Below the pieces are notes generated by a model, which searched no databases, was not told the origin of the DNA, and saw only the letters and a list, made by a program, of their open reading frames with translations. The translations under genes were made by a program, and so were the position numbers. Source: Micromonospora acroterricola (lineage in GTDB: Bacteria > Actinomycetota > Actinomycetes > Mycobacteriales > Micromonosporaceae). From it: DNA of 56,445 nt. Where the stretch lies: positions 1 to 56,445 of the forward strand of contig NZ_QGKR01000208.1 in NCBI RefSeq assembly GCF_003172955.1, given 5' to 3'. Shown here one piece after another: positions 1 through 9,869 of this stretch (within the stretch, counting starts at the first letter, position 1; every line of letters begins with the position of its first letter).

Positions 1-509
1 CCCCGCCCCGGCGTGACCGCGTTGCCGATCAGGATGAGCAGCGACGCGAGCGGGTTGAGCGCCCGGCCCAGCCAGCGGACCAGCGGCGCCACCGCCCGCC
101 CCACGGCGTACGCGTGCTGCCGGCCGATGGTGCGCGGGGCGACGCCGACCACCACGAAGCTGACCACGGTCATCGCGCCGGCGGTGACCAGCGCGGCCCG
201 CCAGCCGGCGCCGAAGGTGTCCACCGCGACCAGCGCCACCAGTGTGGTGGCGGTCAGCTCGGCGAGCAGCCGCAACAGCAGGAGCAGGTTGAGGTGCCGG
301 ACCACGTCGGCAGCGACGGTCTGGAGGGTACGGGCGCCGCGCACGCCGTCACGGGCCAACTCGGCGGCCCGGGCCGGGGAGATCGCGGCGAGCGCCGCCT
401 CGGTCATCGCGATCAGACCGGCCAGCACCACGAGGCCGGCCGCGAAGACGATCAGTTGCAGGTCGGGCAGGCCGGCCGTGGGGCCGGCCGCCAGGAGCGG
501 AGTGGACAT
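1..509 (-). CDS. CNNM/CorC (HlyC) family membrane protein, C-terminally cut by the window edge
   Basis: Only the N-terminal part (about 169 residues) lies in the window. The product starts [10 protein letters not shown] and is strongly hydrophobic, with helices about residues 15-45 and again near 75-120, as in the DUF21/CNNM transmembrane domain of hemolysin-C/CorC proteins, which are linked to Mg2+/Co2+ export. The CBS and CorC/HlyC domains expected downstream lie outside the window. The ATG start shares one base with the stop of ybeY (TGATG), so the two are translationally coupled. The order phoH-ybeY-corC is widespread in bacteria and supports the call. Confidence 0.85.
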   Translation of the reverse strand, partial: MSTPLLAAGPTAGLPDLQLIVFAAGLVVLAGLIAMTEAALAAISPARAAELARDGVRGARTLQTVAADVVRHLNLLLLLRLLAELTATTLVALVAVDTFGAGWRAALVTAGAMTVVSFVVVGVAPRTIGRQHAYAVGRAVAPLVRWLGRALNPLASLLILIGNAVTPGR

Positions 510-982
510 CACTGGTTGCGGGTCGACCGCCAGCTCGCCAGCAGTCGGGCCTGGAGCGCGAACATCTCCCGCTCCTCCTCCGGCTCGGCGTGGTCGTAGC
601 CGAGCAGGTGCAGGACCCCGTGCACGGTGAGCAGGTGCAGCTCGTCGGCCGGGGCGTGCCCGGCGGTCGCCGCCTGCTTGGCCGCGACCTCCGGGCAGAG
701 CACGATGTCACCGAGCAGGGCCGGCTCGCCACCGGCCGGTGCGCTCTCGCCCGGGCCGTGGTCGACGCTGCCCTCGTCCATGGGGAAGGCGAGCACGTCG
801 GTCGGGCCCTCGCCACCCATCCAGCGGTGGTTCAGCTCGGTCATGTAGTCGATGTCGACCAGCAGCACGGACAGCTCGGCGAGGGGGTTGACCCCCATCT
901 CGTCGAGGGCGTGCCGGGCGACGGCGAGCACGGCGTCGGTGTCGACGTCGACACCGGACTCGTTGGCGATCTCGATGGACAA
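509..982 (-). CDS. ybeY: rRNA maturation endoribonuclease YbeY
   Basis: A 157-residue protein of normal YbeY length. The zinc signature [11 protein letters not shown] is intact, with H121, H125 and H131 as the metal ligands. The family is a metal-dependent RNase acting in 16S rRNA 3'-end maturation and late 70S quality control. The start is a TTG preceded by AGAGGAAAG, a good ribosome binding site; no better start exists nearby. It lies 15 bp after phoH and overlaps the downstream CNNM gene by one base, so phoH-ybeY-corC reads as one operon. Confidence 0.95.
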   Translation of the reverse strand: MSIEIANESGVDVDTDAVLAVARHALDEMGVNPLAELSVLLVDIDYMTELNHRWMGGEGPTDVLAFPMDEGSVDHGPGESAPAGGEPALLGDIVLCPEVAAKQAATAGHAPADELHLLTVHGVLHLLGYDHAEPEEEREMFALQARLLASWRSTRNQ

Positions 983-997
983 CTGCTTTCCTCTGCT

Positions 998-2053
<1,056 letters not shown>

Positions 2054-2184
2054 AAGTTGGGCCGAAGGGCCCTGCGCACCTGCTCTCGATCTCGGCGCCG
2101 GCCCTGCTGGCACGGCGTGCGGACGTTACACCCATCGTATCCGTTCAACGCGGCCCGCATCGCGCCCATTTCCGCTGGCCGCGA

Positions 2185-3582
2185 TCAACTCCCGGCCCGG
2201 AAGTCGTACCGGTCGAAGCTCTCCTGGTGGCGGGTGAACCGGTACGTCGCCCAGTGCATCCGGACCACCGCGCCCGACTCGTCCCGGGTCAGCCTCAGCA
2301 GCTCGCCGGCCTCCCGGCCGGAGACCGTGCGGAACACGTCCGGCCGGTCCGGCAGCGGAGCGAAGATCGCTGGCGGGCGGCCCGCCGGGTCACCCGCACC
2401 CCGCGCCCGCAGCGTGCCGTCGTGCCAGGAGAAGACGTACTCGAAGCCCTCGCCCCACCAGCGGCCGAGCAGACCCCGCAGGGCCGTCGGCGCGGGCGTC
2501 CCGGGCCGCCACGGCTCGATCTCGGCCGGATCGTGCTCGACCGCCGTGGCCAGCAGCCGGTGCGGCAGGTCGAACAGCTCCGCCGCCGTGCCGGACGAGC
2601 CGAGCACCGCGGCGCCCATCGCGCCCGCCGTGCCGTCCCCGCCGCGCCGGCCGTACACGGCGGCCAGGAAACCGGGCATGGCCCCGTCGTGCCCCACGTG
2701 CACCACCCGCTCCCCCTGCGGGACCAGGATCAGCCCGAGCCCGAAGCCCGCGCCCCAGAGCGTCTCGTCGGTGGTGGTCAGCGGCCAGCGCATCTCGTCG
2801 AGAGTGGCGGGGGCGAGCACCGCGCCGGCCGGGTCCAGCGCCGCCGGGTCGGCGAGGAACGCCGCCCAGCGCGCCATGTCGGTCGCGGTGCTCCAGAGCT
2901 GGGCGGCGGGGCCGACCGCGCCGAAATCGGTCGGCGGCTCCGGATGCGCCTCGTCGGAGTACGCGTCGACGAGGAACCCGGTGGCCGCCGCCGCGCCGGG
3001 GGTCACGGCGGTGTCGGTCAGCCCCAGCGGCGCCAGCACCCGCTCGGTGAGCACCTCCGCCCAGGTGCCGCCGCGCAGCCGGGCGACGAGCTGGCCGAGC
3101 ACGGCCACACCGAGGTTGGAGTAGTGGAAACGGCGGGCCGGCGGCAGCACCCGCTCGGCCCGGTCCAGCTCGGCCACCAGTTGGTCGGCGTCCGGCGCGC
3201 GCAGGCTGTCCCAGACGTCGCCGAACGGCTCCCGTTGCAGGCCACCGGTGTGCGACAGCAGCCAGCGGACGGTCAGCTCACCGTGCGCCGGCAGGTCCAG
3301 GTGCCGGCCCACCGGGTCGTCCAGGTCCAGCAGCCCGTCGTCGCGGCACTGGAGGGTGAGCACCGCGGTGAAGGTCTTGGTGACCGAGCCGATCCGGAAC
3401 CGGGTGCCCGCCCCCAGCGGGCTGTCGGTGCCCGTGCCACCGACGGTGCAGCTCCAGAGCGGTCGGTCGGCCCGGTGCAGCGCCGCCGACACGGCCGGCA
3501 CCCGGGCGTCGGCCTGCACCCGCCGGACCAGCCGGCCCAGGCGCTCGTCCACCCGGCTGTCCGGCGCCGGCCCTGCGCTCAC
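2185..3582 (-). CDS. Serine hydrolase, class C beta-lactamase/esterase family
   Basis: A 465-residue cytosolic-looking serine hydrolase. The catalytic S-x-x-K is SVTK at residues 66-69, the second motif Y-x-N is YSN at 154-156, and HTGG at 111-114 is typical of the beta-lactamase/D-alanyl carboxypeptidase fold (Pfam Beta-lactamase). The C-terminal 100 residues form the extra beta domain common in these actinobacterial proteins. No signal peptide is visible. Its GTG start overlaps the stop of the HIT gene by four bases (GTGA), so the pair is co-transcribed. The substrate cannot be told; esterase or peptidase activity is as likely as beta-lactamase. Confidence 0.88.
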   Translation of the reverse strand: MSAGPAPDSRVDERLGRLVRRVQADARVPAVSAALHRADRPLWSCTVGGTGTDSPLGAGTRFRIGSVTKTFTAVLTLQCRDDGLLDLDDPVGRHLDLPAHGELTVRWLLSHTGGLQREPFGDVWDSLRAPDADQLVAELDRAERVLPPARRFHYSNLGVAVLGQLVARLRGGTWAEVLTERVLAPLGLTDTAVTPGAAAATGFLVDAYSDEAHPEPPTDFGAVGPAAQLWSTATDMARWAAFLADPAALDPAGAVLAPATLDEMRWPLTTTDETLWGAGFGLGLILVPQGERVVHVGHDGAMPGFLAAVYGRRGGDGTAGAMGAAVLGSSGTAAELFDLPHRLLATAVEHDPAEIEPWRPGTPAPTALRGLLGRWWGEGFEYVFSWHDGTLRARGAGDPAGRPPAIFAPLPDRPDVFRTVSGREAGELLRLTRDESGAVVRMHWATYRFTRHQESFDRYDFRAGS

Positions 3583-3938
3583 GCCAGGTCCCGGGCGAGC
3601 ATCGGGCCGAGCGGCGCGCCACCGAGCAGGTGCGCGTGCACGTGGAACACCTCCTGCCCGCCGTACGCGCCGGTGTTGAACATCAGCCGGAACCCGTCGC
3701 CGAGCAGCCCCTCGTCCTCGGCCACCGCGGCGGCCGTCGCCAGCACGTCCGCGGTCAGCGCCGGGTCGCCCTCGGCGAGCGTGGCGATGTCGGCGTAGTG
3801 CTCCTTCGGAATGACCAGGACGTGCACCGGCGCCTTCGGGCCGATGTCGCGGAAGGCGAGCGTGGTGGCGGTCTCCCGGACCACGGTGGCCGGGATCTCC
3901 CCGGCGACGATGCGGCAGAACAGGCAGTCGGATCCCAT
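3579..3938 (-). CDS. HIT family nucleotide-binding protein (HINT-like)
   Basis: A 119-residue histidine-triad protein. The triad HVHAHLL places the active-site histidines at 99, 101 and 103. The N-terminus carries C5 and C8 (DCLFCRI), the zinc-site half often seen in bacterial HINT proteins. The family hydrolyses nucleotide phosphoramidates and adenylates. Length is normal. Start is the ATG at MGSDCLFCRI; the upstream region is an imperfect hairpin repeat. It overlaps the serine hydrolase downstream by four bases. Confidence 0.92.
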   Translation of the reverse strand: MGSDCLFCRIVAGEIPATVVRETATTLAFRDIGPKAPVHVLVIPKEHYADIATLAEGDPALTADVLATAAAVAEDEGLLGDGFRLMFNTGAYGGQEVFHVHAHLLGGAPLGPMLARDLA

Positions 3939-3951
3939 CGGGGCAGTGTAA

Positions 3952-3997
3952 GGAAGGGCACCTCGTTGACGCCCGCGGCACGGGAAGGGGCCCTTCC
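3952..3997. repeat. Imperfect inverted repeat with GGAAGGGC core
   Basis: Arms GGAAGGGCACC (3952-3962) and GGGGCCCTTCC (3987-3997) pair at 10 of 11 positions around a 24-nt loop. It sits between the divergent HIT and SDR genes, so it is not a conventional terminator for either. The same GAAGGGCCCC core occurs in the hairpin at 13861-13904. A dispersed intergenic element is likely, but the function is not known from this window. Confidence 0.5.
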
Positions 3998-4031
3998 GGA
4001 CGGTCGTGCCGGCTACGGCAGGATGCCGTGC

Positions 4032-4793
4032 ATGACGGATCGGGCGGTACTGGTGACCGGGGCCTCGCGCGGGATCGGGCGAGCGGTGGCGACGGCGTTC
4101 GCGGCCAGTGGCGACCGGGTGGCGATCCACCACCGCGACTCCGCCGACGCGGCCGAGGAACTGCGCGCGCAGCTGCCCGGCGCCGGGCACGTGGTGGTCC
4201 GCGCCGACCTCACCGACCCGGAGGCGGTGCGGGCCATGGTCGACCGGGCCGCCGAGCTGCTCGGCGGGCTGGACGTGCTGGTCAACAACGCCGGGGTGTA
4301 CGGCGACCGGGACGACCCGCACCCGATCTTCGGCGCCTCCTACGAGCAGTGGCAGCAGCGCTGGCGGCAGGTGCTGGAGACCAACCTGACCGGCGCCGGC
4401 AACGTCACCTGGTGCGCCGCGCAGCACATGCGGGAGCGGGGCGGCCGGATCATCAACGTCTCGTCCCGGGGCGCGTTCCGGGGCGAGCCGGCGCAGCCCG
4501 CGTACGGCGCCAGCAAGGCGGGGCTGAACGCGCTGGGCCAGTCCCTCGCCGTGGCGCTCGCGCCGTACGGCATCGGGGTCGCCACCGTCGCGCCGGGATA
4601 CGTGGCGACCGACATGGTCACCGAGCACCTGCGCGGGGAGCAGGGCGCGGCGATCCGGGCGCAGAGCCCGTTCGACCGGGTGGCCCGGCCGGAGGAGATC
4701 GCCGCCGCGGTGCACTGGTTGGCCTCGCCGCAGGCCGAGTGGGCGTCCGGCACCATCGTCGACCTCAACGGCGCCTCCTACCTGCGCAGCTGA
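4032..4793 (+). CDS. Short-chain dehydrogenase/reductase (FabG-like)
   Basis: A 253-residue classical SDR. The cofactor motif TGASRGIG is at residues 9-16, NNAG follows in beta-4, the catalytic Ser is in INVSSRG, and the Tyr/Lys pair is in YGASK. Asn in LETNLTG completes the tetrad. These enzymes reduce or oxidise carbonyl/hydroxyl groups with NAD(P)H; the substrate is not predictable. GGCAGGA about ten bases upstream supports the ATG at 4032; an in-frame ATG at 4023 is the alternative. It is transcribed alone, opposite to its neighbours. Confidence 0.9.
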   Translation: MTDRAVLVTGASRGIGRAVATAFAASGDRVAIHHRDSADAAEELRAQLPGAGHVVVRADLTDPEAVRAMVDRAAELLGGLDVLVNNAGVYGDRDDPHPIFGASYEQWQQRWRQVLETNLTGAGNVTWCAAQHMRERGGRIINVSSRGAFRGEPAQPAYGASKAGLNALGQSLAVALAPYGIGVATVAPGYVATDMVTEHLRGEQGAAIRAQSPFDRVARPEEIAAAVHWLASPQAEWASGTIVDLNGASYLRS

Positions 4794-4915
4794 CCGCCGC
4801 GCCGACGATCGAGCCGGACCCGCCGGTTGTCGAGTCGCCCGGCCTGTTCATCGCGCGGACAGGGTCGTCGGGGGCGGGCGTGGCCCTCGGAGGCGGGAGA
4901 GGCTCCGAGGCCGGA

Positions 4916-5650
4916 CTACCAGCGGCCGAGCCGGGTGGCGAGCACGCTGAGCGCTGCCACCCCGGCGGTGGAGGTGCGCAGCACCGCCGGGCCGAGCCGG
5001 ACCGGTCGGCCGCCGGCCTCGCGGAACGCGGTCAGCTCGGCCGGGGCGATGCCGCCCTCCGGGCCGACCACCAGGACGATCTCGCCGGCGGACGGCAGCT
5101 CGGCGGTGGTGAGCCGCTCCTCGGCCTCCTCGTGCAGGACGAACCCGGCGGCGGCGCCGGCGATCCGGCGGGCCACCGTGGCGGTCGACTCGTCCGGCGC
5201 GCCGGCCACGACCGGCAGCCAGGGCCGGCGGGCCTGCTTGGCCGCCTCCCGCGCGGTGGACACCCACTTCTCCCGGGCCCGTACGCCCCGGTCACCGCGC
5301 CACTGGGCCACCGAGCGGGCCGCCCCCCAGGGCACGATCTCGTCGACGCCGACCTCGGTCATCGCCTGCACCGCCAGCTCACCCCGATCGCCCTTGGCGA
5401 TGCCCTGCACGATCACAAGCCGGGGTACGGGCGCGTCCGCGTACCCCCGGGAGGTGATGGTGAGGTCCAGGCTGCCCCGGCCGACGGCGGTGACCACGGC
5501 GGCGGCGGTGCCGCCCCGGCCGTCGGCGAGCAGCAGCTCCTCGCCGACGCGCAGCCGCTGCACGGTGGCGGCGTGGTGCCCCTCGGGACCGTCGAGGGTC
5601 AGCGCGTCGGCGGTGGGCAGCGACTCGACCAGGAACAGCGGCGCGGACAC
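4916..5650 (-). CDS. rsmE: 16S rRNA (uracil-1498-N3)-methyltransferase RsmE
   Basis: The 244-residue product has the PUA-like N-terminal domain (residues 1-75) and the SPOUT methyltransferase fold. The SAM-binding knot motif GPEGGIAP is near residue 195, followed by the LRTSTA loop near 226, both diagnostic of RsmE. It methylates U1498 in helix 44 of 16S rRNA. The GTG start lies 23 bp after the dnaJ stop, and hrcA-dnaJ-rsmE is a common actinobacterial arrangement, so it is probably the last gene of that heat-shock operon. No strong ribosome binding site is visible at the start. Confidence 0.93.
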   Translation of the reverse strand: MSAPLFLVESLPTADALTLDGPEGHHAATVQRLRVGEELLLADGRGGTAAAVVTAVGRGSLDLTITSRGYADAPVPRLVIVQGIAKGDRGELAVQAMTEVGVDEIVPWGAARSVAQWRGDRGVRAREKWVSTAREAAKQARRPWLPVVAGAPDESTATVARRIAGAAAGFVLHEEAEERLTTAELPSAGEIVLVVGPEGGIAPAELTAFREAGGRPVRLGPAVLRTSTAGVAALSVLATRLGRW

Positions 5651-5673
5651 GACGATCAGGCTAGCCGCGGCGG

Positions 5674-6819
5674 TCAGGCGTGGCCGTTGAACGCGTCGCG
5701 CATCCGGGAGAAGAAGCCGCCCTGCTTGGTCAGCTCGGCGACCTCCTCGCCCCGGGTCTTGGCGAAGTCGCGCAGCATCCGCTCCTGGTCCGGGTCGAGC
5801 TTGGTCGGTGTCCGGACGTCCAGGTGCACGTAGAGGTCGCCCCGGCCGGTGCCGCGCAGGTGCGGCACACCACGGGCGCGCAGCCGCAGCGTGCTGGCGG
5901 GCTGGGTGCCGGCCTTGACGTCGACGGTCTCCTCGCTGTCCAGCGTCTTGATGGTCAGCCGGGTGCCGAGCGCCGCCGCCGTCATCGGCACGGTCACGCG
6001 GCAGTGCAAATCGTCGCCCTTGCGGGAGTACACGTCGTGCGGCCGCTCGTGGATCTCCACGTAGAGGTCGCCGGCGGTGCCGCCACCGGGGCCGACCTCT
6101 CCCTGCTGGGCCAACCGGATCCGCATGCCGTCCTCGACGCCGGCCGGGATCTTGACGGTCAGCGAGCGACGGGTGCGCACCCGGCCGTCGCCGGCGCAGG
6201 TGGGGCAGGGGTGCGGGATGGTGGTGCCGTAGCCCTGGCAGACGGTGCACGGCCGGGCGGAGACCACCTGGCCGAGGAAGGTGCGCTGCACCGACTGCAC
6301 CTCGCCCCGACCGCCGCACGCCTCGCAGGTGGCGAGGTGGGTGCCGGCGGCCGTGCCGGCGCCGGAGCAGGTGGTGCAGAGCACCGCCGTGTCGACCGTG
6401 ATCGGCGCCTCGACGCCGAACGCGGTCTCGTGCAGGTCCAGCTCGAGCCGCAGGATCGCGTCGGCGCCCGGCCGGGTACGCGGACGGGGGCCGCGGGCGC
6501 CGCCCGCCGCGCCGCCGAAGAACGCGTCCATGATGTCCTGGAACCCGACGAACGGGCCGGCCCCGCCCGGACCACCCGGCCCACCGGCGCCGCCGCCACC
6601 GGGGGCGAGCGGGTCGCCGCCCAGGTCGACGATCTGCCGCTTCCGGTCGTCCGAGAGCACCTCGTACGCGGCGTTGATGTCCTTGAACTTCTCCTGAGCC
6701 TCCGGGTCCGGATTGACGTCCGGGTGGAACTGGCGCGCCAGCTTGCGGTAGGCGCGCTTGATCTCGTCGTCGGAGGCTTCCCGGCTCACACCGAGGATGC
6801 CGTAGTAGTCCCTGGCCAC
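5674..6819 (-). CDS. dnaJ: Molecular chaperone DnaJ (DnaJ2 type)
   Basis: A 381-residue DnaJ with all domains: J domain at residues 1-65 with HPD, a Gly-rich linker about 68-90, four CxxCxGxG zinc repeats ([32 protein letters not shown]), then the two substrate-binding beta domains. It presents clients to DnaK; dnaK itself is not here, as usual for the second actinobacterial dnaJ, which follows hrcA. The GTG start (VARDYYGIL) is preferred because family members begin just before DYYG; an ATG 18 bp upstream is the alternative. Expected to be HrcA/CIRCE controlled. Confidence 0.95.
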   Translation of the reverse strand: MARDYYGILGVSREASDDEIKRAYRKLARQFHPDVNPDPEAQEKFKDINAAYEVLSDDRKRQIVDLGGDPLAPGGGGAGGPGGPGGAGPFVGFQDIMDAFFGGAAGGARGPRPRTRPGADAILRLELDLHETAFGVEAPITVDTAVLCTTCSGAGTAAGTHLATCEACGGRGEVQSVQRTFLGQVVSARPCTVCQGYGTTIPHPCPTCAGDGRVRTRRSLTVKIPAGVEDGMRIRLAQQGEVGPGGGTAGDLYVEIHERPHDVYSRKGDDLHCRVTVPMTAAALGTRLTIKTLDSEETVDVKAGTQPASTLRLRARGVPHLRGTGRGDLYVHLDVRTPTKLDPDQERMLRDFAKTRGEEVAELTKQGGFFSRMRDAFNGHA

Positions 6820-6892
6820 TGCGTTCCGTGTCCTCATGTTCGTCTCGCGTTGCGCCGGTCGGCGGCCGCAGCCGGCCGTCGGCCCTGACTGG

Positions 6893-7915
6893 TCAGTTCT
6901 GGGCCAGCAGCTCGCCCACGTAGCGTGCCACGGCGCGCACCGTGGCGATGGTGCCGGGGTAGTCCATCCGGGTGGGCCCCAGCACCCCCAGGCCGCCCAC
7001 GATGGTGGCGCCCGGGCCGTACCCCGTGCTGACCACCGAGGCGGCGCGCAGGTTGTCGAACTCGTTCTCGTCGCCGATCAGCACCCGGGTCGTGCTCGGC
7101 TCGGTCTCGCCGATGAGCTTGAGGAGCACGACCTCCTCCTCCAGCGCCTCGAGGATCGGCCGCAGCGAGCCCTGGAAGTCGAGCAGGCCGCCCCGGGTGA
7201 GGTTGGCGGTGCCGGCCAGCGCGATGCGTTCCTCGTGCCGCTCGACGAGCGTCTCCAGCAGCACGGTGGAGAGCGTGGTCATCGCCGGGCGCAGCTCGGG
7301 CGGCGCCTCCTCGACCAGCGCCTGCACCAGCGGCGGCGTGTCGGACAGCCGCGCGCCGGCGAGCTTCTCGTTGACCAGCCGGCGCACGTCGGTGACGTCG
7401 TCGGCGGACACCGGCCCGGGCAGCTCCACGAGGCGCTGCTCCACCCGCCCGGTGTCGGCGATCATGACGAGCATCAGTCGGGTGGTGGAGATCGGCACCA
7501 GCTCCAGGTGCCGCACCGAGGAGCGGGCCAGGCTCGGGTACTGCACCACGGCCACCTGCCGGGTCAGTTGCGCGAGCAGCCGCACGGTGCGATGCACCAC
7601 GTCGTCGAGGTCGACCGCGCCGACCAGGAAGCGCTCGATGGCCCGGCGCTCGGCCGGGCTGAGCGGCTTGACCCGGGACAGCCGGTCGACGAAGAGCCGG
7701 TAGCCGCGGTCGGTGGGCACCCGGCCAGCACTGGTGTGCGGCTGCCGGATGTAGCCCTCCTCCTCCAGCACGGCCATGTCGTTGCGGACGGTGGCCGGGG
7801 AGACACCGAGCTGGTGCCGCTCGACCAGCGCCTTGCTGCCGACCGGCTCCTGGGTGGAGACGTAGTCCTCGACGATGGCGCGGAGCACGGCGAGCTTGCG
7901 GTCGTCGAGACCCAT
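6893..7915 (-). CDS. hrcA: Heat-inducible transcription repressor HrcA
   Basis: A 340-residue HrcA. The N-terminal winged helix (about 1-75) includes [19 protein letters not shown], the family signature; a GAF-like dimer domain follows. It represses groE and dnaJ operons by binding CIRCE elements. AGGAGG stands eight bases upstream of the ATG at 7915; an in-frame GTG 21 bp further up lies upstream of that Shine-Dalgarno and is rejected. A CIRCE element 56 bp upstream shows autoregulation of hrcA-dnaJ-rsmE. Confidence 0.96.
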   Translation of the reverse strand: MGLDDRKLAVLRAIVEDYVSTQEPVGSKALVERHQLGVSPATVRNDMAVLEEEGYIRQPHTSAGRVPTDRGYRLFVDRLSRVKPLSPAERRAIERFLVGAVDLDDVVHRTVRLLAQLTRQVAVVQYPSLARSSVRHLELVPISTTRLMLVMIADTGRVEQRLVELPGPVSADDVTDVRRLVNEKLAGARLSDTPPLVQALVEEAPPELRPAMTTLSTVLLETLVERHEERIALAGTANLTRGGLLDFQGSLRPILEALEEEVVLLKLIGETEPSTTRVLIGDENEFDNLRAASVVSTGYGPGATIVGGLGVLGPTRMDYPGTIATVRAVARYVGELLAQN

Positions 7916-7970
7916 CCTCCGCACCTCCTGTCGCACATCGGCCTCCGGCAGGGTGGGCCGGCGGGCCGTA

Positions 7971-7997
7971 CTGGCACTCGACTGTAACGAGTGCCAG
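7971..7997. promoter_or_regulatory. CIRCE operator upstream of hrcA
   Basis: The inverted repeat is CTGGCACTC, a nine-base spacer, then GAGTGCCAG, perfectly symmetrical. The consensus CIRCE is TTAGCACTC-N9-GAGTGCTAA, so the two outer A/T positions have become G/C while the GCACTC/GAGTGC core and the nine-base spacing are intact. Position just upstream of hrcA fits HrcA autorepression. Confidence 0.93.
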
Positions 7998-8112
7998 TCT
8001 ACGTCGGCGGGCCCGCCGGCGCGATGATCAAGGACGTCGTTGTCCGTTCAGCCGGGCCGCCCGACGGTGTCGCTCTGGTGCGGCGTTGCGACAGGCCCCT
8101 ACCGTGACATCC

Positions 8113-8766
8113 ATGACTGAACCACCTCGTCCTCCCGGCGCGGGAGACCCCGGCGACCACCCGCCGGAGCCGATCTCCCCGCCGACGGCTCCCGGCCCGG
8201 CCTCCTCGGCCGAGCCACCCACCGCACCACTCTCCGGGGCGCCCGGCCCGGCCGGCTATCCCCCGGCCGGTGGCTATCCGCCGCCCACCGGTGACCAACC
8301 GCCGTCGGGCGGCTACCCTCCGCCCGGGGGCTACCCGCCGCCCGGAAACTACCCGCCCCCCGGCGGCTATCCCCCTGGCGGCTATCCGACCGGCGGCGCC
8401 TACGCGGGCCCCGGCGGCGGCTACGCCAACAACGAGGACAAGACCTGGGCGCTCGTCGCGCACTTCGGCGGCGCCGTCGGCGCGCTGATCAGCTTCGGCC
8501 CGCTGGGCTTCGTGGCCCCGCTCATCGCCTACCTGGCCCGCGGGCAGCAGTCGCCGACCGTCCGGGCGCACGCCCTGGCCGCGCTGAACTTCCAGATCCT
8601 CTGGTCGATCATCGCGTTCGTGCTGCTCTTCGTGAGCTGGTGCCTGTTCTTCCTGCCCAGCATCGCCGTCGTGGTGATCCAGATCCTGTTCGGGATCATC
8701 GCGGGAATGAAGGCCAACGAGGGCAGCCCCTACCGCTACCCGATGTCGGCGAGCTTCATCAAGTGA
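8113..8766 (+). CDS. DUF4870 (Tic20-like) membrane protein with Pro/Gly/Tyr-rich N-terminus
   Basis: A 217-residue protein in two parts. Residues 1-110 are disordered and built of GGYPPP-type repeats. Residues 115-217 form the DUF4870 module: EDKTWALVAHFGG, a hydrophobic helix, the RAHALAALNFQ motif, and two more helices ending near IAGMKANEG. It is an inner-membrane protein of unknown function; the repeats resemble cytosolic low-complexity tails of actinobacterial envelope proteins. The ATG at 8113 (MTEPPRP) is chosen over one 27 bp upstream because repeat-type sequence starts there. Its stop overlaps the aberrant 3' end of hemW. Confidence 0.85.
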   Translation: MTEPPRPPGAGDPGDHPPEPISPPTAPGPASSAEPPTAPLSGAPGPAGYPPAGGYPPPTGDQPPSGGYPPPGGYPPPGNYPPPGGYPPGGYPTGGAYAGPGGGYANNEDKTWALVAHFGGAVGALISFGPLGFVAPLIAYLARGQQSPTVRAHALAALNFQILWSIIAFVLLFVSWCLFFLPSIAVVVIQILFGIIAGMKANEGSPYRYPMSASFIK

Positions 8767-9850
8767 CCCGGGTCGGCCGCTCCCCCGGCCGGCCCGGCGC
8801 ACGACCTCCGGCGTGCCGGCTCAGGGCAGCAGGTCGCGGACCACGCCGTCGGCGAGCAACCGGCCGCGCGGTGCTCACCCCGCGCGGCCGGTTGCTCGCC
8901 GACGGGTGCTTGACGTTCCACCAGCGCACCCCGCCGACGTGGCTGTGCGCCCCGGGGCCGAGCCCCCACCAGTCCGCGCCGGTCCAGTAGAGCAGGTTGT
9001 GCCGACACCGGGCCTCGTCGGTGCGGGCCCAGTTGGAGACCTCGTACCAGGAGAGGCCGGCCGCGTCGAGGGCGGCCTCCGCGGCCAAGTAACGGTCCGC
9101 GGCGACGTCGTCGCTGGGGTACGGCAGCTCGCCGCGCCGCATCCGGGCGGCCAGCCGGGTGCCGTCCTCCACGATCAGGGCGTACGCGCTGACGTGGTCC
9201 ACCCCGGCGGCGACCACCTGGTCGAGCGAGGCGGCGAAGTCCTCGGCCCGCTCCCCCGGGGTGCCGTAGATCAGGTCCAGGTTGACGTGCTCGAACCCGG
9301 CGTCGCGCGCCTCCAGGGCGGCGGCGGTGGCCCGACCGGCGCTGTGCCTGCGGTCCAGGATCGCCAGCACCCCCGGGGAGGCGGACTGCATGCCGAGGGA
9401 GATGCGGGTGTAGCCGGCGGCCCGCAGGAGCTTCAGCGACTCCGGGGTGACCGACTCCGGGTTGGCCTCGGTGGTCACCTCCGCGTCGGCGGCCAGCCCC
9501 CAGGTGCGGTCGATGCCGTCGAGGATGCGGGCCAGGTCGTCGGCGGGGAGCAGGGTGGGCGTGCCACCGCCGACGAAGACCGTGTCGACCCGCGGTGGTG
9601 GGCTGTCGCCGAGCACCCGGGCGGCGAGCTTCAGCTCGGCCAACACGCTGTCGGCGTACCCCTCCCGGCTGGCGCCGCCACCCAACTCGGACGCCGTGTA
9701 GGTGTTGAAGTCGCAGTAGCCGCAGCGGCTGGCACAGAAGGGCACGTGGACGTACACGCCGAAGCCGCGCGCGCCGACCGCCGTGGTGGCGGTGGCGGGC
9801 AGCGATCCGTCGACGGGGACGGTCTCACCATCTGGAAGGACGCCGGGCAT
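8759..9850 (-). CDS. hemW: Radical SAM heme chaperone HemW-like, with rearranged 3' end
   Basis: Residues 1 to about 315 are a good HemW (formerly oxygen-independent coproporphyrinogen oxidase-like): radical-SAM cysteines C39, C43, C46 in CASRCGYC, GGGTPTLL, the EANPES block, and WWNVKHP near 313. HemW inserts heme into respiratory enzymes. After WWNVKHP the reading frame enters a 26-bp inverted repeat and continues for about 48 unrelated residues to a stop inside the convergent DUF4870 gene. The normal HemW end, RGRLLADGVVRDLLP and a stop at 8821, is still present but in another frame. Some 70-90 residues seem lost, so the gene may be a pseudogene or a sequencing/assembly fault. Start ATG at 9850. 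Confidence 0.8.
   Translation of the reverse strand: MPGVLPDGETVPVDGSLPATATTAVGARGFGVYVHVPFCASRCGYCDFNTYTASELGGGASREGYADSVLAELKLAARVLGDSPPPRVDTVFVGGGTPTLLPADDLARILDGIDRTWGLAADAEVTTEANPESVTPESLKLLRAAGYTRISLGMQSASPGVLAILDRRHSAGRATAAALEARDAGFEHVNLDLIYGTPGERAEDFAASLDQVVAAGVDHVSAYALIVEDGTRLAARMRRGELPYPSDDVAADRYLAAEAALDAAGLSWYEVSNWARTDEARCRHNLLYWTGADWWGLGPGAHSHVGGVRWWNVKHPSASNRPRGVSTARPVARRRRGPRPAALSRHAGGRAPGRPGERPTRVT
8846..8905. repeat. Perfect 26-bp inverted repeat with 8-nt loop in the hemW 3' end
   Basis: Arms 8846-8871 and 8880-8905 are exact reverse complements around TGCTCACC. Read on the minus strand, the distal arm encodes RGRLLADG, part of a normal HemW C-terminus; the proximal arm is its inverted copy, and on the plus strand it reads VLTPRGRLLADG. 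This is the pattern of a fold-back (template-switch) junction combined with a deletion. Confidence 0.9.
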
Positions 9851-9869
9851 GGCCACTAGTGTGCCCGGC

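Noticed and set aside
2054..2113. Longer PhoH start at GTG 2113
   Set aside because: No ribosome site, and the added 20 residues are low complexity without family resemblance.
8260..8440. Short direct repeats that looked CRISPR-like
   Set aside because: They encode in-frame GGYPPP repeats of the DUF4870 protein; units are short, contiguous and without spacers.
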